In this document: positions 12,097-17,676 of the stretch, piece by piece
Position numbering within the stretch: the stretch's first letter is position 1
Layout of the letters: the number at the start of each line of letters is the position of its first letter
NCBI GenBank assembly: GCA_021848865.1
Contig: JAJZTO010000017.1
Span: 1-17,676 of the forward strand
DNA: 17,676 nucleotides
Direction of reading: 5' to 3'
Source: Myxococcales bacterium
GTDB lineage: Bacteria; Myxococcota; Myxococcia; Myxococcales; Anaeromyxobacteraceae
Made by a program: the position numbers and the translations under genes
The notes under the pieces: model-generated
What the model saw: only the letters and a program-made list of their open reading frames with translations
The model's database searches: none
Told to the model about the DNA's origin: nothing

Positions 12097-15000
12097 TCGA
12101 GAACGGCAGATGCCCAACCGGAGAGGTACCCGACCCCCGGAGAACTCGTTCAAGTCCGCTCACGCCGCTGGCTCGTCGAGGAGGTCGTAGCCGCGGCGGC
12201 GCCCGGCCAGTCCTCGCTGGTCCGCCTCGCCTGCGCGGACGACGACGCCCAAGGCCAGACGATCGAGGTCTACTGGGACTACGAGATCGACCGCCGGATC
12301 CTCGAAGTCGAGGGCTGGGCGGACCTCGCGAAGAAGGGCTTCGACTCGCCGCCGCGCTTCGCCGCGTTCCTCAACACCCTGCGCTGGAACTGCGTCACGG
12401 CGACGGATCCGAACCTCTTCCAGTCGCCGTTCCGCGCCGGTATCAAGATCGACTCCTACCAGATGGAGCCACTCCGGAAGGCCCTCCGCCTCCCGCGCGT
12501 GAACCTCTTCATCGCGGACGACACCGGTCTCGGCAAGACGATCGAGGCGGGGCTCATCGCTCGCGAGCTGCTCCTCCGCAAGAAGACCAAGTTCATCGTC
12601 GTCGCAGCGCCGCCCTCGGTCCTGGAGCAGTGGAAGGGCGAGCTCGAGGAGCGGTTCGGGCTGGTCTTCGAGATCCTGGACCGCGCCTACCTGACGCGCA
12701 TGCGCCGGGAGCGGGGCTTCGGCGTGAACCCCTGGCGGACCCACAGCCGGTTCCTGGTCTCGCACAACCTCCTTATCGACGCGGCCTACACCGACCCGAT
12801 GCGAGAGTGGCTCGGGACGCTTCTGCCGGGCAGCCTGCTTGTCCTCGACGAGGCCCACCACGCGGCCCCGTCGAGCGGCGGGCGCTACGGCATCGAGACC
12901 AAGTTCACCCGCGCCATCCGCGACCTCGGGAACCGCTTCGAGCACCGGCTCTTCCTCTCCGCCACGCCGCACAACGGCCACTCGAACAGCTTCTCGACGC
13001 TCCTCGAGCTGCTGGACCCGTACCGCTTCACGCGGGGCGTCAAGGTCCGCGGCAAAAAGGTCCTCGAAGACGTGATGGTCCGGCGCATCAAGGAAGACAT
13101 CCGCGAGATCCAGGGCGGCTTCCCTCGGCGCGAGGTCGTCCGGCTGGTCATCGACAAGCTCCCCGGCGACGCGCCCGAGCTGGTCCTCTCGGACCTGCTC
13201 GACGAGTACCGCACGGCGCGGGAGGAACGCTTCGCCGACGCTGCCAAGCGCGCGCAGGCGACGGCCGGGCTCCTCGTGGTCGGCCTGCAACAGCGCTTGC
13301 TGTCGTCCATCGAGGCCTTCGCCCGCACCCTCAAGGTCCACCGCGAGACGGTGGAGCGTCAGTGGGAGCGCGGCAAGCAGGCCGCCACGCCGGCGACCTC
13401 GCCGGACCAGCTCGACCTGATTTCCTCCGCGCCGGGCGCCGACGACGAACGGGGCGAGTGGACGCCGGAGGAGCTGGAGGCCGAGGAAGCCGCCCAAGTC
13501 GAGGCGGTGACGGCCGAGGCCGAGGCGGAGGCGCCGCGCGGCAAGGGGAGCGAGGCCCTCTGGAAGCGCGAACTCGCGCTTCTTGACCGCATGCGGGACA
13601 TCGCCGAGCAGACCCGGTACAAGCCCGACGCCAAGGCCCGGCGGCTTATCGACTGGATCCGGGAGAACCTCTGCCCGGACCTCCCGCCCTTCGGCCAAAA
13701 GCCGCGCGGTGTGCCGAAGTGGAACGAGCGGCGCGCCCTCATCTTCACGGAGAACCGGGAGGGGACCAAACGCTGGCTCAAGGGGATCCTGGAGCAGGCG
13801 ATCGAGGGGACCGACCGCGCCGACGAGCGGATCGAGGTGATTGACGGGCTCACGAGCGGCACACGCCGGCGCGAGATCCAGCGCCGCTTCAACGCAGACG
13901 CGTCGAAGGACCCGCTCCGCGTCCTCCTCGCGACGGATGCGGCCCGCGAGGGGCTCAACTTCCAGGCCCACTGCACCGATCTGTTCCACTTCGACCTGCC
14001 CTGGAACCCGGGCCGGATCGAGCAGCGGAACGGGCGCATCGACCGCAAGCTCCAGCCGGCCGACGTCGTCCGCTGCCACTACTTCGTCCTGCCCCAGCGA
14101 GCCGAGGATCGGGTCCTCGAGGTCTTGGTCAAGAAGACCGAGACCATCAAGAAGGAGCTGGGCAGCCTCTCCAAGGTCATCGACGACGACGTCGAGCGCC
14201 GCCTGAACCAGGGCATTCGTCACAAGGACGCCGAGCAGATCGCCATCGAGATCGCCCGCGCCGACATCGAGGCGGAGACGAAGCGGATCGTCGCGGAGGA
14301 GCTCGAGGAGGCCCGCGACCGCCAGGACGAGCTGCGGGCGCAGATCGAGAAGTGTCGCGAGCTGCTGGAGAAGTCGCGCGCCTGGACGCGCTTCGACGCG
14401 GCGCCGTTCCGGGACGCGCTCTCCTGCGCGCTGGAGCTCCTAGGCGCCGACCCGCTGAAGGAGGGAAAGGACGCGCACGGGCACCCGACGTGGAGCTTCC
14501 CGTCGCTCGACCGGCGGGCGCACGCCGATCCGAGCTGGACGGCCACGCTGGACACGCTCCGCCCGCCGCGCCGTTCGGACCAGAAGATCGCCGAGTGGCG
14601 CAAGGAGGCCCCTATCCGCCCCGTAGTCTTCGAGGACGCGGGGGTCGTGACCGAGGAGACCGTCCACCTGCACCTGGAGCAGCGGGTCGCCCAGCGGCTC
14701 CTGGCCCGGTTCCGCGCCCAGGGCTTCGTCCACCACGACCTCTCCCGCGCCTGCCTCGCCCAGGCCGACGACTCCATCGCCCGCGTGATCCTGCTCGGCC
14801 GGCTCTCGTTGTACGGCACCGGGGCCGAGCGGCTGCACGAGGAGATCGTCCCCATCACGGCGCGGTGGGTGGACCCGAAGACCCGCAAGGGAGCGCTCCA
14901 GGCCTACGCCCGAGAGGCCGAGGCGAAGACGCTGGAGCTCCTCGATCGGACGTTGACGCGCGGCGTCCACGCGCCTGGCGAGCCCATCCAGCACAGGCTG

Positions 15001-15384
15001 CTGGAGCACGCCGCGAGGGACGTCGAGGAACTTCTGCCGCAGCTCGCGCCCCGCGCCGAGGAGCTGGCGGCGGCCGCCGTTGAGCGGCTCCGTCAGCGGG
15101 GCATCCGGGAGGAGAGGGACCTGAGGGAGATCCTCGAGCGGCAGCACGAGCGCGTCCACGAGGAGCTGGTGCGCCACGAGCGCGAATTCAAGCAGCTGAC
15201 GCTCGGCTTCGCGGAGGAGGAGAAGCGGGAGCTCGAGTCCAACATGCGCTCCTGGAAGACGCGGCTCGACCAGTTCCACAAGGACATCGAGACGGAACCG
15301 AAGCGCGTGCGCGACTTCTACGAGGTCCGGGCAAAGCGGATCGAGCCCGTAGGCGTCGTCTACCTCTGGCCGGAAAGCAACTGA
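12094..15384 (+). CDS. drmD: SNF2-family DEAH helicase, DrmD-like (class 1 DISARM)
   Basis: A 1,096-residue SF2/SNF2 ATPase. The N-terminus (PTPGELVQVRSRRWLVEEVV, about 12-31) is a small beta domain typical of this group. Motifs: Q-like YQMEPL at 122-127, Walker A DDTGLGKT at 142-149, DEAH at 252-255, and SAT at 289-291 (LFLSATPHNGHSNSF). Motif IV is IFTENREG at 550-557, motif V ATDAAREGLNFQ at 613-624 and motif VI QRNGRIDR at 644-651. Residues 720-800 and 1,000-1,070 are Glu/Arg-rich coiled coils. Length and motif spelling match DrmD, the SNF2 helicase of class 1 DISARM, which protects methylated hosts against phage DNA. The start is TTG 12094 on ribosome-site evidence. The methyltransferase ATG is 5 bases after the stop. 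The alternative is a stand-alone HepA/RapA-like helicase, less likely given the partner. Confidence 0.88.
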   Translation: MSRTADAQPERYPTPGELVQVRSRRWLVEEVVAAAAPGQSSLVRLACADDDAQGQTIEVYWDYEIDRRILEVEGWADLAKKGFDSPPRFAAFLNTLRWNCVTATDPNLFQSPFRAGIKIDSYQMEPLRKALRLPRVNLFIADDTGLGKTIEAGLIARELLLRKKTKFIVVAAPPSVLEQWKGELEERFGLVFEILDRAYLTRMRRERGFGVNPWRTHSRFLVSHNLLIDAAYTDPMREWLGTLLPGSLLVLDEAHHAAPSSGGRYGIETKFTRAIRDLGNRFEHRLFLSATPHNGHSNSFSTLLELLDPYRFTRGVKVRGKKVLEDVMVRRIKEDIREIQGGFPRREVVRLVIDKLPGDAPELVLSDLLDEYRTAREERFADAAKRAQATAGLLVVGLQQRLLSSIEAFARTLKVHRETVERQWERGKQAATPATSPDQLDLISSAPGADDERGEWTPEELEAEEAAQVEAVTAEAEAEAPRGKGSEALWKRELALLDRMRDIAEQTRYKPDAKARRLIDWIRENLCPDLPPFGQKPRGVPKWNERRALIFTENREGTKRWLKGILEQAIEGTDRADERIEVIDGLTSGTRRREIQRRFNADASKDPLRVLLATDAAREGLNFQAHCTDLFHFDLPWNPGRIEQRNGRIDRKLQPADVVRCHYFVLPQRAEDRVLEVLVKKTETIKKELGSLSKVIDDDVERRLNQGIRHKDAEQIAIEIARADIEAETKRIVAEELEEARDRQDELRAQIEKCRELLEKSRAWTRFDAAPFRDALSCALELLGADPLKEGKDAHGHPTWSFPSLDRRAHADPSWTATLDTLRPPRRSDQKIAEWRKEAPIRPVVFEDAGVVTEETVHLHLEQRVAQRLLARFRAQGFVHHDLSRACLAQADDSIARVILLGRLSLYGTGAERLHEEIVPITARWVDPKTRKGALQAYAREAEAKTLELLDRTLTRGVHAPGEPIQHRLLEHAARDVEELLPQLAPRAEELAAAAVERLRQRGIREERDLREILERQHERVHEELVRHEREFKQLTLGFAEEEKRELESNMRSWKTRLDQFHKDIETEPKRVRDFYEVRAKRIEPVGVVYLWPESN

Positions 15385-15389
15385 CCGCT

Positions 15390-17676
15390 ATGGCCAAGGT
15401 CGACCCGCAGATCCTCGCGCACCTCGAGTGGCTCGGTTTCGTCCGCCCCACCGGCCTTGTCGTGTCGGCGCCCGCGCTCGTTCGGGCTGGGGCCATCCTC
15501 GACCGGCGGGACGCGGAGGGGCAGCGCCTTTTCCGCGCCTGCGTCGTGGAGCGCGAGTTCAATCCGAAGGAGGGGCCGGTCGCGTGGCTCCCGGACTTCC
15601 GCGCCTTCGCCACATCGGTCCTGGAGTGGAGCTTCTCGCCGAGGGGTTATGCCGGGACGCCGGACAGCCCCATCCCGCCGGAGTTGGAGGTGGCCCTCGC
15701 CGGCCACGACGAGACCCTACGGCCCGACTTCGCCGTTCGCGAGATGGAGCCCCAAGCCGGGGCGCCGACCTGGCAACTCCTCGTTCGCGTCCTGGAGCCA
15801 GGCGAGGACCTCGACCGAGTGGTCCGGCGGGGGAGCGGCCTTGAGGCTTCGGCCCACGGCCGAATGGAGCGGCTCCTCCGCCAGACAAGCGTCCCGGCGG
15901 GGCTCCTCTTCAACGGGCGCGTGCTGCGGCTGGTCTCCGCGCCGCGGGGTGAGAGCTCGGGCTGGGTCGACTTCAAGGTCGCCGACATGGACCAGACGGC
16001 GGGGCGGCCGATCTCGACCGCGCTCCGCCTGCTCCTCCGCGAGCAGACGCTTCTCGCGTTGCCGCGCCCGAAGCGGCTCGCCGCGCTTCTCTCTGACAGC
16101 CGCAAGTTCCAGAACGAGGTGAGCGAGCGACTCGCGGAGCAGGTCCTCCACGCCCTCTACGAGCTGCTCCGGGGGTTCCAGGCGGCGAACGACGCGTCCA
16201 AGGGCAACCTGCTGCAAGAAATCCTCGGCGAGCACCCCGACGAGGTCTACCGGGCGCTCCTCACGGTTATCCTCCGGCTCGTCTTCCTGCTCTACGCGGA
16301 GGAGAGGGACATGCTGCCGGAGGACGAGGCGTTCCTCCGGTACTACTCCGTCGCCGGTCTCCACGAGCGGCTGCGCGAGGACGCGGCCCTCTTCCCGGAC
16401 ACGATGGACCAGCGGTTCGGCGCATGGCCGCAGCTCCTCGTCCTGTTCCGGATGGTCCACGACGGTGCAGAGAGCGGCCCGATGCGGCTGCCGCGCCGCC
16501 ACGGGGTCCTCTTCGACCCGGACCGATTCCCGTTCCTGGAAGGGCGCGTCCTCGCCGGCGGGCGCCAGCTCCATGAGCGGGTCGAACCGCCGCTGGTGCC
16601 CGATGGGACCATCTACAGGGCGCTTGAGAAGCTGCTTGTTCTCGACGGCGAAAGAATCTCCTACCGCGCCCTGGACGTCGAGGAGATCGGGTCGGTCTAC
16701 CAGGGCATGATGGGCTTCCGGCTGGAGACTGCGAAGGGCCGCTCCATAGCCGTGAAGGCGCAGAAGAAGTGGTCGGCGCCGACGACGGTGGACCTCGACG
16801 AGCTGCTCGGGGTGAAGCCGGCTGAGCGGAAGAAGTGGCTCGAGGAGAAGGCGGACCGTCGACTCACCGAGACCGTGGCCGGGCCGCTCAAGGACGCGAA
16901 GAAGCTCGACGACCTGCACGCGGCCCTCCAGCCCGTCGTGGACCTCGACGCGACCCCCGATGTCGTTCCGCGCGGGGCGATGGTCCTCCAGCCGAGCGAG
17001 GAGCGGAGGCGCTCAGGATCGCATTACACCCCGCGCGCCCTCACCGAGCCCATCGTGCGGACGACGCTGGAACCGATCCTGGCACGCATGCGTGGCCCGA
17101 ACGGCGAGGCACCCAAGCCCGAGCAGATCCTCGACCTCAAGGTCTGCGACCCGGCGATGGGTTCCGGCGCGTTCCTGGTCGAGGGCTGCCGGCAGCTCGG
17201 CGATGCGCTCATCGAGGCGTGGCGCGCCAACGGCGGCCTGCCGGCCATCCCGCCCGACGAGGACGAGCTGGTCTATGCGCGGCGGATCGTCGCTCAGCGG
17301 TGCCTCTATGGCGTGGACCGGAACCCGGTAGCTGTGGACCTGGCCAAGGTGTCGCTGTGGCTGGCGACGTTGGCGAAGGATCACCCGCTGACCTTCGTGG
17401 ACCACGCCTTGCGGCACGGGGACTCGCTGGTCGGGCTCTCGAAGACGCAGATCGAGGCCTTCCATTGGGACGCGAGCAAGCCCCGGTTCCAAGCCGGGCT
17501 TGAGACCCTCAAGGTTCGCGAGCACCAGACGAAGGTCTCTGAGTTGCGAGCGAAGATCCGGAGCGCCGGGGAGGGGGTCCCGGACGTCGAACTCGACGAG
17601 CTCTGGCACGAGGCGCAGGAGGAGACGTCTGTTGTCCGGCTGCTCGGAGACCTGGCAGTCACAGCGTTCTTCGTGG
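15390..17676 (+). CDS. drmMI: N6-adenine DNA methyltransferase, DrmMI-like, 3' end outside the window
   Basis: The first 762 residues of a large DNA methyltransferase, with no stop before the window edge. The N-terminal half (1-530) is a DNA-recognition/nuclease-like region of the Type IIG/Eco57I kind, with VFLLYAEERDMLP near 301 and EIGSVYQGMMGF at 432-443. The methylase domain begins with SGSHYTP at 542-548 (motif X), SAM-binding CDPAMGSGAFLVEG at 586-599 (motif I) and YGVDRNPVAVDLAK at 640-653 (motif II). The catalytic NPPF/Y motif should come just downstream and is not in the window. In class 1 DISARM, DrmMI marks host adenines so that self DNA is spared. Pairing with a DrmD-like helicase 5 bases upstream favours that over a BREX PglX or a solitary Type IIG enzyme. 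The ribosome site is weak, so translational coupling is likely. Confidence 0.87.
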   Translation, partial: MAKVDPQILAHLEWLGFVRPTGLVVSAPALVRAGAILDRRDAEGQRLFRACVVEREFNPKEGPVAWLPDFRAFATSVLEWSFSPRGYAGTPDSPIPPELEVALAGHDETLRPDFAVREMEPQAGAPTWQLLVRVLEPGEDLDRVVRRGSGLEASAHGRMERLLRQTSVPAGLLFNGRVLRLVSAPRGESSGWVDFKVADMDQTAGRPISTALRLLLREQTLLALPRPKRLAALLSDSRKFQNEVSERLAEQVLHALYELLRGFQAANDASKGNLLQEILGEHPDEVYRALLTVILRLVFLLYAEERDMLPEDEAFLRYYSVAGLHERLREDAALFPDTMDQRFGAWPQLLVLFRMVHDGAESGPMRLPRRHGVLFDPDRFPFLEGRVLAGGRQLHERVEPPLVPDGTIYRALEKLLVLDGERISYRALDVEEIGSVYQGMMGFRLETAKGRSIAVKAQKKWSAPTTVDLDELLGVKPAERKKWLEEKADRRLTETVAGPLKDAKKLDDLHAALQPVVDLDATPDVVPRGAMVLQPSEERRRSGSHYTPRALTEPIVRTTLEPILARMRGPNGEAPKPEQILDLKVCDPAMGSGAFLVEGCRQLGDALIEAWRANGGLPAIPPDEDELVYARRIVAQRCLYGVDRNPVAVDLAKVSLWLATLAKDHPLTFVDHALRHGDSLVGLSKTQIEAFHWDASKPRFQAGLETLKVREHQTKVSELRAKIRSAGEGVPDVELDELWHEAQEETSVVRLLGDLAVTAFFV

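Larger units (their letters stand above)
8754..17676. mobile_element. Left arm of a tRNA-Gly-integrated genomic island carrying a DISARM-like locus
   Basis: From the tRNA 3' end onward the content changes from housekeeping genes to integrase, excisionase, orphan ORFs and a phage-defence helicase/methyltransferase pair. Base composition also changes. The stretch 10,230-12,090 is clearly less GC-rich and uses A/T-ending codons rarely seen to the left. The integrase sits at the tRNA junction and points toward it, the usual layout. The island runs past the right edge; its other end and attR are not seen. Confidence 0.75.

Noticed and set aside
11668..12153. 161-codon minus-strand frame in the gap before the helicase
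   Set aside because: No ribosome site, and an Arg/Ser-rich composition overlapping the end of one gene and the start of another. No recognisable pattern.
12160..14223. 687-codon minus-strand frame opposite the helicase
   Set aside because: The helicase motifs are intact on the plus strand; the antisense frame shows no domain and arises from codon bias.
1..17676. CRISPR arrays, rRNA genes, insertion sequences
   Set aside because: No spaced direct repeats, rRNA segments, transposase frames or terminal inverted repeats were seen.

Overview
The window is chromosomal DNA from a very GC-rich bacterium. Third codon positions are almost all G or C in the left half, and GTG starts are common. The left half carries a two-bactofilin / PadC-like ParB-fold gene cluster known from Myxococcus xanthus. 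I infer a member of the Myxococcota, most like Anaeromyxobacter. This placement rests on gene content and composition, not on a database search.

Left part (1-8753), core genome. A protein tail (1-168) is followed by an alpha/beta hydrolase of the monoacylglycerol lipase type. Next is a tightly packed, promoter-led operon: two bactofilins, a ParB/Srx-fold protein (PadC-like), an orotate phosphoribosyltransferase (pyrE) and a lipoprotein. The last two junctions are ATGA overlaps. nadB (L-aspartate oxidase) lies convergent to this operon. Divergent from nadB runs a second set: a secreted lytic transglycosylase, a TPR protein with a Pro-Val hexanucleotide-repeat linker and an AIM24-like C-terminus, and pgsA (phosphatidylglycerophosphate synthase). 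A tRNA-Gly(GCC) with its own strong promoter, encoded CCA and intrinsic terminator closes the core segment.

Right part (8754-17676), left arm of a genomic island integrated at the tRNA-Gly 3' end. A tyrosine recombinase is transcribed toward the tRNA and its reading frame ends inside it. An excisionase-type HTH gene lies immediately upstream, with a TGATG stop/start overlap and an inverted repeat across its likely promoter. A lower-GC stretch follows (about 10,230-12,090) with a broken zinc-ribbon ORF and a membrane-anchored Cys-cluster protein I do not recognise. The cargo then begins: a SNF2/DEAH helicase of about 1,096 aa resembling DrmD, followed 5 bp later by a large N6-adenine methyltransferase cut by the window edge and resembling DrmMI.

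That helicase-methyltransferase pair is the signature start of a class 1 DISARM anti-phage system. If so, drmA, drmB and drmC should lie just beyond the right edge. The least described parts here are the Cys-cluster membrane protein next to the DISARM pair, the frameshifted zinc ribbon, and the overlap of integrase C-terminus, terminator and tRNA at the attachment site.
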